Source of the DNA: Siphonodentalium dalli
Taxonomy: Eukaryota; Mollusca; Scaphopoda; Gadilida; Siphonodentaliidae
DNA: 64,000 nucleotides
Assembly: GCA_032622095.1 (NCBI GenBank)
Contig: CP136067.1
Location: 196,004,052-196,068,051, forward strand
Direction of reading: 5' to 3'
Made by a program: the position numbers and the translations under genes. Positions 30,053 to 42,119 of this stretch are shown here, in pieces. A model generated the notes under the pieces. That model saw nothing but the letters and a program-made list of their open reading frames with translations, ran no database searches and had not been told where the DNA came from. Each line of letters starts with the position of its first letter. Position 1 is the first letter of the stretch.

Positions 30053-30774
30053 ACTTATATTTCAAAAACTTTGTACGGACTGAATTTCATAAAGTCGAAC
30101 AGGGCCCATAACTCTGGTAGGCATTGATGGTCACAATCCGTGATATTATGCATATTCGTTCCCCATTTCTGGTCTGTCACCATGCCATAGGGCATCAAAA
30201 TATGACAACCGACTCTTGAGTTATAATGCAAAATGTCTGTACGGACTGACGCACGGACGGCTCGAGACGTCAACTATATACCCGCCGACTAAAATCGGGG
30301 GGTATAATAACCATATATCTAGGTGTATACCTAACCAAAAACAATTCCCCTCCCCCACCCCATCCCGGTGGATAAGACTAAAGAGTTCTTTGGTCATGCA
30401 CAAATAATTGTGGAACCCCTGACCTGTTTACCACTATTTACACTGGCCAGTGTTCTCTGTCAGACACAACACACTCGATATATTAAGGCTATACTGGGGT
30501 CTAGGGCGATTTGTGACATATAGTGTACCTACACAATGCTTTATTATTGTTGTTAGATACTGAAAACACCAGGAAACACCTGGAAATACAGTTTATTTTA
30601 TCGTTTTTCTGATCTGTGTTTACCAATTAAGCATGTTATATTGCTTGAGTCTTAATGGTACACAGCAAGAGTTTGCACCAAAAAACTGATAGTGGAATGG
30701 GATTGAAAGGCAGTTAACACAGTTATTGAAGAACGGCTAAACAAAAACTCTGAAATTTTGATAAAAACATGAGA
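30053..30774. repeat. Dispersed repeat continuing, then unassigned
   Basis: To about 30305 this is the second copy of the repeat seen at 29395-29575, with a GTACGGACTGACGCACGGAC tail. From 30310 to 30774 nothing is recognised. Confidence 0.5.
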
Positions 30775-31505
30775 AAGGGGGGTGGGTCCCCAAAATTTTG
30801 GAGGATTTTTTTTTTTTTTGCACAAATGGGGTGGTGGGTCCCTCGGGGTCGAAAAAAAACTTTTTGGGCCCTATATGTGCAAATTTTTTCCAGACTCTCC
30901 CCCCCCTGACGAGTTTCGAGACAAAACATATGATATCTTGGGTGTAATCACGAAAAAACACTTTGGAGATACATAGAACAATTTGTGTAAAATTTTCTGT
31001 TTTTATTCCGTACTATAGTGGTTTTCGTGTTTTTCAATCATATAAACGTGCAAAAATCCCAAAAGATGCCATTTTTTGGTGTTATTTTAACCAAATAATT
31101 ATCCTAGAAATAAGATGTTCACACCTAGGAGTGAGAAAGCATTATTTCCAACTATTCACTTCACTGAAGTTCGGGTTCCATTGCTTACCATTGAAGGTCA
31201 TGCAGAGATACAGCATTTTAGCAGTTAAATATATTTAATCACGTGGTACAAAATAAATAGATTCATTGGTCCACAGTGGAGATAGAACAATATAGCACTC
31301 TCATTCAAATTTGGTATATGGTTATTTTCTGACCGCACCGAATCGAAAGATACCCATATCTCATTTTCCCGCCAAAAATGGAGATAGAACAGTTTAGTTC
31401 TGACGCAACGACATGTTGAACAATTAATGGAGGCTTTCAATTGAATGAATGAATGATTATGATACTTCCTCGTTGCATGGTTACAGGAATCGTGTGCCGG
31501 CATGT
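30775..31505. repeat. GGTGGGTCCC repeat, then unassigned sequence
   Basis: 30775-30905 contains GGGGTGGGTCCCCAAAATTT, GGGGTGGTGGGTCCCTCGGG and TTTTTTCCAGACTCTCCCCC, the same dispersed family as 13830-13995. Overlapping frames on both strands are artefacts of it. The rest is AT-rich with no recognised feature. Confidence 0.5.
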
Positions 31506-31612
31506 CATACCAAGACACAATACTATACATCTGGTGATGTCATACCAAGACACAATACTATACATCTGGTGATGTCATACCCAAGACACAATACTATACA
31601 TCTGGTGATAGT
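31506..31612. repeat. Tandem repeat, 35-36 bp unit, three copies
   Basis: Three copies of a unit containing AAGACACAATACTATACATC and TGGTGATGTCATACC. Confidence 0.85.
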
Positions 31613-32860
31613 TTTGAAACAAATATTATAGTGGCTAAAAATTATTTTAACCAACGTGCGAGCGACCATAAGTATAATCAATAGCGTACCAGTCGGGTTT
31701 AGATCCGACTACATCGCACACATATAGCTTTACGAAGGCAGATTGTCGTGGTTTATATGTGTTTGGAGGGAAGAACACCCGGTAGTCGGGCGAATATACA
31801 TACAGTTTTCATTCTGAACAACGTACGTCCGTATATAAAAGTTTTCGCAATTTTTCTGTAGTCGATGTCGACAGCGAAATTAGAAACACACCATCTTATA
31901 ACCCGTACAATTGGACATACATATACCTATACAGGTGGGCCGCTTGTATCCATGCAAATACGCCGCTAGTACCCATACAAAACAACACTGGAATTTCTGC
32001 AAGCGATTATTGTGAAGTTACGAATGACTTCTACCAGTACTCAAATATAATGATATCACCTTGGTAATATTTAGATTGGCCTGGGGACACCCAACAACAC
32101 CCTATATTTAACCTAAATCGGTTAAGGTGCCGAAAATGGCATGGGTGTCCTATATGAACCCATCTGGACGGAAGCCATTTTGGATCGAGGTGGGATGAAT
32201 ATTTAGAATGGCGTGCGATATAGGGCACTATACATCGCCCTTTAATTTACCTAAATCGGTCAAGGGACAGAGAGATGTCATGGGTGAACTATTTAAATCC
32301 ATCTGGACGGCGGCCATTTTGGATCGGAGCGGGGTGAAAGGGGGTGAAAATTTAGATTGGCTTGGGGGCCACCCTACAACATCATTTCTTTAACCTAAAT
32401 ATGTACATGTATATGTTTGTATAAGGAATAAGGAATGGAAGTCACCTTCGTATAATTGGGCTGAGATGAGTTGTGGGTCATGGGTTCATAACCAAGTTAA
32501 AGCTGACCACCACACATCTCTTAACACTGTGGCCTAATTCAAGTTGATTACTCTCTGCTTGGGTTGACGACACTGCATATTTGTTTCATTGGGCTGGAAT
32601 ATTTGTGACTGCTTTATTCTTCATTATAATATGTGGGGGTATGAGGCTATGTTATGCAATTAAACATCTAGCTCAACGTTATGATACAAGTGAAGCCTCC
32701 TCTCGCAGAGGCAAGACAATAAGCTATTTGGTGATTTTGTGTGAAATTGTTATTTATTCTAGCAGTTCTTGGTACCGAAAGGGACACATAATAAAATAAT
32801 ATTTCACCCTCTCAAATGTATAAAATCCATTGTTAATGTTGTCTCTTTATAATTGTTCAG
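31613..32860. other. Unassigned, with a diverged duplication at 32030-32400
   Basis: Between about 32030 and 32400 a unit is repeated: AATATTTAGATTGGC, TTTAACCTAAATCGGT, CATGGGTG, CCATCTGGACGG, GCCATTTTGGATCG. The remainder, including the 72-codon frame at 32581-32799, has no recognised feature. The pyrimidine-rich end (GTCTCTTTATAATTGTTCAG) serves the exon that follows. Confidence 0.5.
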
Positions 32861-32955
32861 AATCCATAAACAATGAAGATGATGATATGAGAAACTCAAG
32901 CTTTTTTTGCCAGATAGATCCAGAGAAATTCTTTGTTGAAAATCTCTTGCCATTT
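32861..32955 (+). CDS. Internal coding exon of an unidentified plus-strand gene
   Basis: 95-nt segment between a strong acceptor (TCTCTTTATAATTGTTCAG) and a near-perfect donor (GTAAGTAAA). Only one frame is open, with two leading bases and 31 codons, ending in phase 0; it reads SINNEDDDMRNSSFFCQIDP followed by EKFFVENLLPF. The acidic start and amphipathic helix-like end look like a real protein segment. I do not recognise the family, and I could not find sister exons. The 22-bp satellite starts 10 bp after the exon. Confidence 0.5.
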
Positions 32956-32965
32956 GTAAGTAAAA

Positions 32966-35900
32966 TGTGCATCTACCCCCTGACTAATTTGCATCTCCCC
33001 CTTGACTAATGTGCATCTCCCCCTTGACTAATGTGCATCTACCCCTTGACAAATGTGCATATACCCCTTGACTAATTTGCATCTACCCCTTGACTAATGT
33101 ACATCTACCCCTTGACTAATGTGCATCTACCCCTTGACTAATGTGCATCTACCCCTTGACTAATGTGCATCTACCCCTTGACTAATGTGCATCTCCCCCT
33201 TGACTAATGTGCATCTACCCCTTGACTAATTTGCATCTACCCCTTGACTAATTTGCATCTCCCCCTTGACTAATGTGCATCTCCCCCTTGACTAATGTGC
33301 ATCTCCCCCTTGACTAATGTGCATCTCCCACTTGACTAATGTGCATCTCCCACTTGACTAATGTACATCTGCCCCTTGACTAATGTGCATCTACCCCTTG
33401 ACTAATGTGCATCTACCCCTTGACTAATGTGCATCTCCCACTTGACAAATGTGCATCTCCCACTTGACTAATGTACATCTACCCATTGACTAATGTGCAT
33501 CTACCCCTTGACTAATGTGCATCTCCCCCTTGACTAATGTACATCTACCCCTTGACTAATGTGCATCTCCCCCTTGACTAATGTGCATCTCCCACTTGAC
33601 TAGTGTACATCTACCCCTTGACTAATGTGCATCTACCCCTTGACTAATGTGCATATACCCCTTGACTAGTGTACATCTACCCCTTGACTAGTGTACATCT
33701 ACCCCTTGACTAATGTGCATCTACCCCTTGACTAATGTGTATGTACATCTACCCCTTGACTAATGTGCATCTACCCCTTGACTAATGTACATCTACCCCT
33801 TGACTAGTGTACATCTACCCCTTGACTAATGTACATCTACCCCTTGACTAGTGTACATCTGCCCATTGACTAATGTACATCTACCCCTTGACTAATGTAC
33901 ATCCACCCCTTGACTAGTGTACATCTACCCCTTGACTAATGTGCATCTACCCCTTGACTAATGTACATCTACCCATCGACTAATGTGCATCTACCCCTCG
34001 ACTAATGTACATCTACCCCTCGACTAATGTGCATCTACCCCTTGACTAATGTACATATATCCCTTGACTAATGTACATATACCCCTTGACTAATGTGCAT
34101 CTACCCCTTGACTAGTGTACATCTACCCCTTGACTAATGTGCATCTACCCCTTGACTAATTTGCATCTACCCTTGACTAATGTGCATCTACCCCTTGACT
34201 AATTTGCATCTACCCCTTGACTAATTTGCATCTACCCCTTGACTAATGTGCATCTACCCCTTGACTAATTTTCATCTACCCCTTGACTAATGTGCATCTA
34301 CCCCTTGACTAGTGTACATATATCCCTTGATTAATGTGTATCTCCCCCTCGATTAATGTGCATCTCCCCTTGACTAATGTGCATCTACCCATTGACTAGT
34401 GTACATCTACCCCTTGACTAGTGTACATCTACCAATTGACTAATGTGCATCTACCTCTTGACTAATGTGCATCTACCCCTAGACTAGTGTACATCTACCC
34501 ATTGACTAATGTGCATCTACCCCTTGACTAATGTACATATACCCTTGACTAGTGTACATCTACCCCTTGACTAGTGTACATCTACCCCTTGACTAATGTA
34601 CAAATACCCCTTGACTAGTGTACATCTACCCCTTGAATAATGTGCATCTACCCCTTGACTAATGTGCATCTACCCCTTGACTAATGTGCATCTCCCTCTT
34701 GACTAGTGTACATCTACCCCTTGACTAGTGTACATTTACCGCTTGACTAGAGTACATCTACCCATTGACTAATGTGAATCTACCCCATGACTAATGTAAA
34801 TCTACCCCTTGACTAGTGTCCATCTACCCCTTGACTAATGTGCATCTACCCCTTGACAAATTTGCATCTACCCTTGACTAATGTGCATCTACCCCTTGAC
34901 TAATCTGCATCTGCCCCTTGACTAATGTACATCTACCCCTTGACTAATCTGCATCTACCCCTTGACTAATGTGCATCTACCCCTTGACTATTGTACACAT
35001 ATCCCTTGACTAATGTGCAGCTCCCCCTCGTTTAATGTGCATCTCCCCCTCGACTAATGTGCATCTACCCATTGACTAGTGTACATCTACCCCTTGACTA
35101 GTGTACATCTATCCATTGACTAATGTGCATCTCCCCCTCGACTAATGTGCATCTACCCATTGACTAGTGTACATCTACCCCTTGACTAGTGTACATCTAC
35201 CCATTGACTAATGTGCATCTACCCCTTGACTAATGTGCATCTACCCCTTGACTAATGTGCATCTACCCCTTGACTAATGTACATATACCCCTTGACTAGT
35301 GTACATCTACCCCTTGACTAATGTACATCTACCCCTTGACTAATGTGCATCTCCCACTTGACTAATGTTCATCTACCCATTGACTAATGTGCATCTACTC
35401 CTTGACTAATGTGCATCTACCCCTTGACTAGTGTACATCTACACCTTGACTAATGTGCATCTACCCCTTGACTAATGTACATATACCCCTTGACTAGTGT
35501 ACATCTACCCCTTGACTAATGTGCATCTCCCACTTGACTAATGTGCATCTCCCACTTGACTAATGTTCATCTACCCATTGACTAATGTGCATCTACTCCT
35601 TGACTAATGTGCATCTACCCCTTGACTAGTGTACATCTACACCTTGACTAATGTGCATCTACCCCTTGACTAATGTACATATACCCCTTGACTAGTGTAC
35701 ATCTACCCCTTGACTAATGTGTATCTACCCCTTGACTAATGTACAATGTACATTAGTCAAGGGGTAGATACACATTAGTCAAGGGGTAGATGTACACTAG
35801 ACAAGGGGTAGATGTACATTAGTCAAGGGGTAGATGCACATTGACTAATGTACATCTACCCCTTGACTAATGTGCATCTACCCCTTGACTAATGTGCATC

Positions 35901-36148
35901 TACTCCTTGACTAATGTACATCTACCCCTTGACTAATGTGCATCTACCCCTTGACTAATGTGCATCTACCCCTTGACTAATGTGTATCTACCATTGACTA
36001 ATGTGTATCTACCCCTTGACTAATGTGCATCTACCCCTTGACTAATGTGCATCTACCCCTTGACTAATGTGCATCTACCCCTTGACTAATGTGTATCTAC
36101 CCCTTGACTAATGTGTATCTACCCCTGGACTAATGTGTATGTACATCC
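32966..36148. repeat. 22-bp satellite, about 145 copies
   Basis: Head-to-tail copies of a 22-bp unit typified by TGCATCTACCCCTTGACTA plus ATG, over 3.18 kb. Variants differ at a few positions (GTGCATCT/GTACATCT, CTACCCC/CTCCCCC, TAATG/TAGTG) and clusters of variants show higher-order structure of several units. One block at 35747-35841 is inverted. No unique spacers, so not CRISPR. It would be an intron of the gene using exon 32861-32955. Confidence 0.95.
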
Positions 36149-36181
36149 ATTGAACAAAGTATCAAACTCTTCACTATATTA

Positions 36182-36631
36182 AAGGTACTCAATCCGATCA
36201 GACAGTCCCATACCATCAAGATACAACAACAACAAAATTTCAAAATACGCTTTAGTTATCAGAATCGATCTGTTGCAACAAAATAATGCTAACCACTGTC
36301 AACTATGGTATAAAATTTCCCAAATTTGTTATTTATCAACATTTAGTTCAACACAATATGGCCGTATTATCAGTAAAGTATCACGAAATTTGACCGTATT
36401 ACCACTTGATTTAGAGTTATCCATCTTCATCCGCAATTTTGTCCGAGACCCTCCGTTTTACCACGTGTTTCTGGGCCACATATTATTACACATATCGAGA
36501 AATAGCAAACTTCAAAAATCGATATCACTCTCAGCTTTGATGGGTGGGTTCCTCGACTCCAATCAAATATTTTTTACCCCCGAAGCCAAAGAAATAGTAA
36601 TTTAGGAGCGTCTGATCGGATTGAGTACCTT
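36182..36631. mobile_element. TA-flanked MITE, AAGGTACTCAATCC family
   Basis: 450-bp full copy with inverted ends AAGGTACTCAATCCGATC / complement, TA at 36180-36181 and 36632-36633. It lies 33 bp beyond the end of the satellite. Confidence 0.8.
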
Positions 36632-38000
36632 TAAATTGCATAAATGTACAGATAACATTATGGCATACTTCCAGGTCTTTCCTTTTGTGATTCCGATGCA
36701 ATATATATTTTGCTGTGATTCCGTCACTGGCGCTGATTAGTCTAGACTGTCCGAAAATTGCACATACTCTCAAAGTTGCACTAACAAAATTGGGTTAACA
36801 TTGTTGGGTTATCCAAAGTTGGGTTAATGCTGGGTCAAATTCCAGAAGTTGGGTTAGATTGTTGTGTTAGATTAGTTTAGTTGGGTTTCAGTTGCGCCCA
36901 TTGATAAAGATTTGGTGGATGTGAGCTCTCTTTGTCATATTTTCCTCTCTTTATTGGTATCAAATTCAAATAGATACACGTTGAATGCATCTTTTATGTC
37001 GGAATGATATTATAGGTGTGGTGTTGCCTGTGTAATTGGTACAAGTATTCTATTCTAGGTTGTTAATTTATTCCCGAAAAGGAAGTCATTATATGTTACA
37101 CCTCGTTTCATACATTACATATTACATACTAGGTTCGAAGTCTGGTCTAGATGATATGATTTTTAAGTTTTCAGGTTGAGATTTCAAAATGTTCTCCCAC
37201 TGGTTATGGTGGGTCCTGGTTCCTCCCCGGTGGCCCGTCTAATCTATTTAAAAACTTGCCTGGAGTCACATCTATAGATACTAGGATTTTGCAGTATTCA
37301 GGTTCAGATTTCAAATTGTTCTCCCACTGGGCTGATGGGTCCTGGTTCCTCCCCGGTGGCCTGGGTGGGGGTAAAATATTTGCAGGAAGGAATGCCGAGG
37401 TAGGTAGTTCACAGAGGAAAAAACGCGTTTTTTACAACCTCATGCAATTTTTTTTACTAAAGACCTTTTGTGCCTGTATTTGACATTTGTACCAGTTTAA
37501 AACATAGTATAACTGTACAAAACACCATATTTATGTTACTGTGAGCTCACGTGGGCCTTAGTAGCTATGGTATGTTGCAAAATTCCTTCCATTCGAAAAG
37601 AAACCGGCATGGACATTGTTAGAAGTAAAAAAAATCATATATTTTCAACACAATAATATTATAGTAACTGCATATCATTTAGTATAATAGTAGTTGCCCC
37701 AGTAGACTAACAAAGGTGGTATGGAATAATGCTGAGCTGGTTGACAGAAAATAGTCAGAAATTATGAAAAAAAATTTGTGTGTATATTGTGTGTGGACCT
37801 CGGCTTGCTAATATCACCAAATAATAGTTCCAATTTCAGCCTAGTAAATCTCCTCTCTGTGTTTATCTAATTTCAAAAATATGTCAACTTTAGTTGAATT
37901 GAAGCTTAACAACTGATATATCACGGATGTGTCAACAAAATGTCAGCAATGACTCGAGAGTCAAGATTGAGTCACAGTCCTGAGATAATGCTATCAGCTA
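36632..38000. repeat. TTGGGTTA cluster, dispersed repeats, otherwise unassigned
   Basis: 36785-36890 has about six irregular GTTGGGTTA phrases. At 37160-37360 a dispersed unit appears twice: TTCAGGTTGAGATTTCAAAATG and GTTCTCCCACTGG then GGGTCCTGGTTCCTCCCCGG; a third copy is at about 39295-39385. No gene was recognised. Confidence 0.5.
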
Positions 38001-38019
38001 AAACGGTATTACAACCACA

Positions 38020-38765
38020 GAGACAAACACATGTTCTGTTCATGTAATAGATTGCATGGGAAAATGATATATCACTGGATAATTTATGTATAAATTGTTT
38101 TTTAAAATTGGATAAAATTATGCCTTATACTATAATATCGAGCAAGACTGATGACTGTTCTTGTAGATGTGACTATTTTTATGAAGATTCTGAACATTAT
38201 TTCATGCACTGTGCATTATTTAGTAGTCAACGGGCAATTATGTATAGTTCACTAAATAACATGAATGTGGATATAAATATTAAAAGCTTACTTTATGGAA
38301 ACAATTCTGACAGTGATGCAAACCAATAATCTTATCTTTAATACTGTCCCGCATCTATACTTCGAATCTACCAAGCGGTTTAATTCAAAATCTTTAACAT
38401 AATACAATTAAACTTGTTTGAACAAGTATATGTATGGTTTACTGTATCATCCCTCTACACCACAGCACTGTTGTTCCTCAAGTACATCCTTATAGTATTT
38501 AATTGTTTGATCCCCACTAGACGCCACATCCGTCCAATCTCGCTACTTGATGAGAGTAGCGAGAGTGGACGGATGTGGCGTCTAGATCCCCACCAGAAGT
38601 CGCCCTCGTGAATTATTATGTTGTTTCATTTTGTTTTTCTTATTTCACTGTTTCACGTGTATTTAATTTTTGACCATTGGTGTTTGGGTCTGGTCTTATA
38701 TAGGTTTACATGTTGACCGGACCCGGTGCTCTGTTATTGACACTTATGCACAAATAAACTTTATT
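38020..38765 (+). pseudogene. LINE 3' end (RT-type ORF C terminus and 3' UTR)
   Basis: Frame from about 38108 to 38329 contains CSCRCDYFYEDSEHYFMHCA and LFSSQR, the C-x-C...E..EHYF.HC cysteine-histidine motif at the C terminus of many non-LTR retrotransposon proteins. After a frameshift near 38325 the next frame continues with NLIFNTVPHLYFESTKRF, the usual closing segment. A 3' UTR follows with CCGGACCCGGTGCTCTGTTA and ends GCACAAATAAACTTTATTTAC plus an A tract near 38770. The reverse transcriptase itself is absent (5' truncated), and a 67-bp foldback is inserted in the UTR. Confidence 0.75.
38518..38584. mobile_element. 67-bp foldback insertion with 9-bp flanking repeats
   Basis: Arms TAGACGCCACATCCGTCC and onward (about 30 bp, one mismatch) fold around a loop of a few bases. 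GATCCCCAC is present on both sides (38509-38517 and 38585-38593). The size of the duplication suggests a Mutator-like or other 9-bp TSD element. It splits the LINE 3' UTR. Confidence 0.75.
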
Positions 38766-39831
38766 TACAAAAAAAATATCGAGCAAGCTAGTACATGCAG
38801 TTGCTAGCTGTCAGCTTCTGAATGGTTACTGTATTTGTCCACTACATCAATGCATTAGAATTTCATTTAGCAGCTGAGTGTGGAATTTGACCACCCAGAC
38901 TGAACTAGCATATTCTCGTCTGACCTGGAAACTCTTAATACATGTATGTGGTAGACAACATACCTATCAGCTGTATTTGAAAAAAATATCAATTTTCATT
39001 AAAACATAGCTGCTAAAACTGGTTAAACCGTCATTTGTAGAGTCACAGTCGTATGAGCAATATACGTAGGGTTTTATGGGGTTTCGGTCCAAAATTTGGG
39101 GGGTGGGTGTCAAATAATTGGGAGTAAAAAAAAAAAAATTTGAAAGTTTGAGGTGGGGTGGGGAGGGGGGTCCCCGACAATGCCAGATGCAAAAAACGGC
39201 ATACATTCCGGCAATTTTTTTTACTACCCCGTCCCCCATGGATGGCCAGTGAAAAACTGCTAATCTAATTTTTTTTAATTGACGTCTGAATTTGCCTGGA
39301 GTTAGGCCTCTAGATGCTAACATTTTGCAGTGTTCAGCCTGGGTTCAGATTTCAAAATGTCCAAGGGGTCCTGGTCCCTTCCCAGTGGCCAGTTAAAAAT
39401 TGCTAATCAATTAAACAAAATTGAGGCCAAGTAGGCCATCTTCCCATCCTCGGTAGTCAGTCAATGACTAATATTCATTAAACTATTAAAATAAACTAAA
39501 ATCAAGATTGCTAGATGCCAGTTCGGAAATTTCAAGCCGGGGGGGGGGGGTGCAATTGGTATTGCACAAACTTGGGAGTTTAGCCTAGTCCATGGTCCAA
39601 TGGGGGTGCAGTTGGAAAGTCCAATGTGGACACATCCCCCAACGAATGACCCCCTAGCCACGTCTCTGAATCTACGTCAAATTAACTCCTCAAATAAATC
39701 ACGTCAGTGCATGGCTTTCCAATGAACAATTTTCCAAACAAAATCACTATAATTTTTAAATGTTCGGTAGCTTGTAGAAAATAAATAAATAAATCATTAC
39801 CGTATCTGAAAAATTCGAGATCCACTAGAAA
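38766..39831. repeat. Dispersed repeats and unassigned DNA
   Basis: About 39090-39240 is a G-rich, poly-A interrupted stretch resembling the GGTGGGTCCC family in reverse order; 39290-39390 is a copy of the TTTGCCTGGAGT...CAGATTTCAAAATG unit seen at 37160-37360. A G run lies at 39540-39551. No gene. Confidence 0.45.
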
Positions 39832-39960
39832 CTAAAGTAGTGTTACCGTGTTACCAGTTCTAAAGTAGTGTTACCGTGTTACCAGTTCTAAAGTAGTGTT
39901 ACCATGTTACCAGTTCGTGTTACCATGTTACCAGTTCGTGTTACCGTGGTTACCAGTTCG
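39832..39960. repeat. Short tandem repeats, GTGTTACC(A/G)TGTTACCAGTTC
   Basis: Two or three copies of a 28-bp unit with TAAAGTAGTGTTACCGTGTT, followed by shorter GTGTTACCATGTTACCAG units. Sequence shared with the short frames read here explains their repeated LPCYQFV peptide. Confidence 0.8.
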
Positions 39961-40017
39961 AAGTTCACTTGTTGGTGTAGATGGCACTGTTTTCGTGGAA
40001 TTCATGATAAGTTTTAA

Positions 40018-40409
40018 CCCTTTACCCAACAGAACGGCCCTGTGCCAATGCATTCTCTTATATATGCGAGTCGACCATAGGTCGCCTCGCATATATAAGA
40101 GAATGCATTGGCTTAACACATTAAAAATTATAAAATTGTTAAAGAATGTAAGAAAAAATGGTAAAAAGTGTTAAAAAAAGATTTTTTTTAGGCCAATGCA
40201 TTCTCTTATATATGCGAGGCGACCTATGGTCGACTCGCATATATAAGAGAATGCATTGGCACAGGGCATAACTGTAACTATCACAATGTGGTCAAGGAGC
40301 CGGTTCCAATGATATCCATATTTGTATGGTTCTATTGAGACAGACCGAAGATATTTTAGGCTGTTGAAGCTTTCTTTGGCCGGTTTTGGCCGGTTTGTTG
40401 GGTAAAGGG
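40018..40409. mobile_element. piggyBac-like MITE, copy 2
   Basis: 392 bp, ends CCCTTTACCCAAC and GTTGGGTAAAGGG; left TTAA at 40014-40017, the right TSD has decayed to ATAT. Two hairpins with GCATTCTCTTATATATGCGA frame a spacer rich in T/A. It is almost identical to copy 3 at 47789-48179, so both are young. Confidence 0.9.
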
Positions 40410-40943
40410 ATATAGGGACGGTATATAAGGACATGGTGTGGTACATGCGGGTTGTGGTGGGGGACAGCTAGCAGCGGGTCGCGTTACGACTTACAGATCC
40501 ATGAGATATATACCCGCCAAAGGCAATATTCGTTATCTTCATCCAGATATCAAATGTCCATATACAGACGGAATATTATTATGTCAGTCAGTCGAAACAG
40601 CATCCGCTCGAATAAGTGGTCACTTGACTCAACAACGTATATGTAATATAATCGAGGCATAACCTATACGACTGAACGGTTCTTCTAAATCGTGTCATCG
40701 TGTATTATGTGTGACGAACTGATATATAGATATATATATTATATTGTTTGTATCGCTTATAAGTAATGCTCTTCATGCTGACACATGACTGTGCGCGTGC
40801 TAAACAGACACATCCGTGAAGGAAAGCGAAAAGGAATAACCTGATGCTAATAGAATAGGTTTGTTTACAATAGTCTATACATGGAAGACCATATATTCAT
40901 ATTTAACGTACAAAGCCAATTTCTCTTGTAAAGATGGTATATC
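40410..40943. other. No gene recognised
   Basis: Two overlapping plus-strand frames (40438-40662 and 40452-40646) exist in different phases; the first includes YIPAKGNIRYLHPDIKCPYT, which looks mildly protein-like but matches nothing I know. The rest is AT-rich. Confidence 0.4.
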
Positions 40944-42119
40944 CAGGGTTCGCGCTGCCACTTGCCAATGGCAAAAAAAATTCACATTTGGCAAAAAATA
41001 TTTTCATTTGGCAAAAGTTTTGGCAAATCACTTTTTAATTCATCAAGCAATTTGAAATACATCGGTCAATCAATACCATTAATTTCAGGAAACTCTTACA
41101 ACACAATTATATTAGTGGTGTTTTAGGATTTAGGGAAAGTTAACACCTCTATTAAGATGCAGTTAATCTCATAGCATTAGTACTGATGGATGGAGGGATT
41201 ACTAATCCTCCTGTGATGTGCCCTTCTGACGGAGAAACCCTTCTATCATTATATTATTCTGTGATTGGCTTAGTGTTTTATGATAAACCACACTAGAGAT
41301 GCGAGTATATATAACTAATTATTAACTAACTGCTTTTCTATCGATATCAAAAGTCGTTCAAAACGCGAGTGTCGAAACATAAGACTTAAGGTTCACGGGG
41401 GGAGAACTGCGACGTGAGGATCGGTGGCATTCCGATAAAGAGACGGTGGCATTCCGATAAAGAGACGGTGGAATTCCGATAAAGAGACGGTGGAAATCCG
41501 ATAAACGAGACGGTTCGCTTTCGGCGACAAACGAGATTTTCTTCGTGTTTGGGCATTCAAACGGAATTGCCGTGACAAATCACGTTTCATATCATCATAT
41601 CGTTATTTAAGTTACTAATATCCATCAAAATCTAGACGATACAATGACTAAAACCAAGAGAATAGCCATTTAAAAGTCACGCGACGGTTCGTTTTCCGAT
41701 AAAAGACACGCGACGGTTCGTTTTTTATCGGAAAACGAACCGTCGCGTGACTTTTAAATGGCGATTCTATTGGTTTTACTCACTGTAGCGTCCAGATTTT
41801 GATGGATATTAGTAACTAAAATAACGATATGATGATATGAAACCTGATTTGTCACGGCAATTCCGTTTGAATGCCCAAACACGAAGAAAATCTCGTTTGT
41901 CGCCGAAAACGAACCGTCTCGTTTATCTGATTTCCACCGTCTCTTTATCGGAATGCCACCGATCCTCACGTCGCAGTTCTCACCCCCCCCCCTTGTGAGG
42001 TTGCAGAAAATGATGCTATCGGGGATAGCATTTAGCAATTGATAAAATAATTTGGCAAAAAATATATTCATTTGGCAAATAATTTGGCAAAAGTAAATTT
42101 CGGTCCAGCGCGGACCCTG
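40944..42119. mobile_element. Non-autonomous hAT-like element with nested foldback
   Basis: Starts CAGGGTTCGCGCTG and ends CAGCGCGGACCCTG, a typical hAT-type terminal pair. The flanking 8-mers GGTATATC and TGTCTATC agree at 6 of 8 bases, as expected of an old TSD. Just inside both ends are repeated ATTTGGCAAAA motifs (four on the left, three on the right). The centre is occupied by the 604-bp foldback at 41394-41997. No transposase. Confidence 0.7.
41394..41997. mobile_element. 604-bp long-arm foldback element, 5-bp TSD
   Basis: Arms of nearly 300 bp, mostly complementary, from CACGGGGGGAGAACTGCGAC to a CCCCCCTTGTG end, with AGGTT on each side (41389-41393 and 41998-42002). The left arm has three extra tandem copies of GGTGG.ATTCCGATAAAGAGAC. 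A 5-bp TSD with CAC...GTG termini recalls Transib/RAG-type elements, but this is inference from ends alone. No coding content. Confidence 0.75.

Noticed and set aside
32966-36148. Possible CRISPR array
   Set aside because: Contiguous 22-bp repeats with no unique spacers in a eukaryotic genome; same verdict for the 55-bp array at 6905-7459.
36785-36895. Telomere-like repeats
   Set aside because: The GTTGGGTTA phrases are irregular and are not TTAGGG arrays.
39928-40446. Frames shared with 47705-47890 and 48062-48283
   Set aside because: They translate the hairpins of piggyBac-like MITEs; the MLSQCILLYMRGDLWSTRIY peptide is simply the palindrome.
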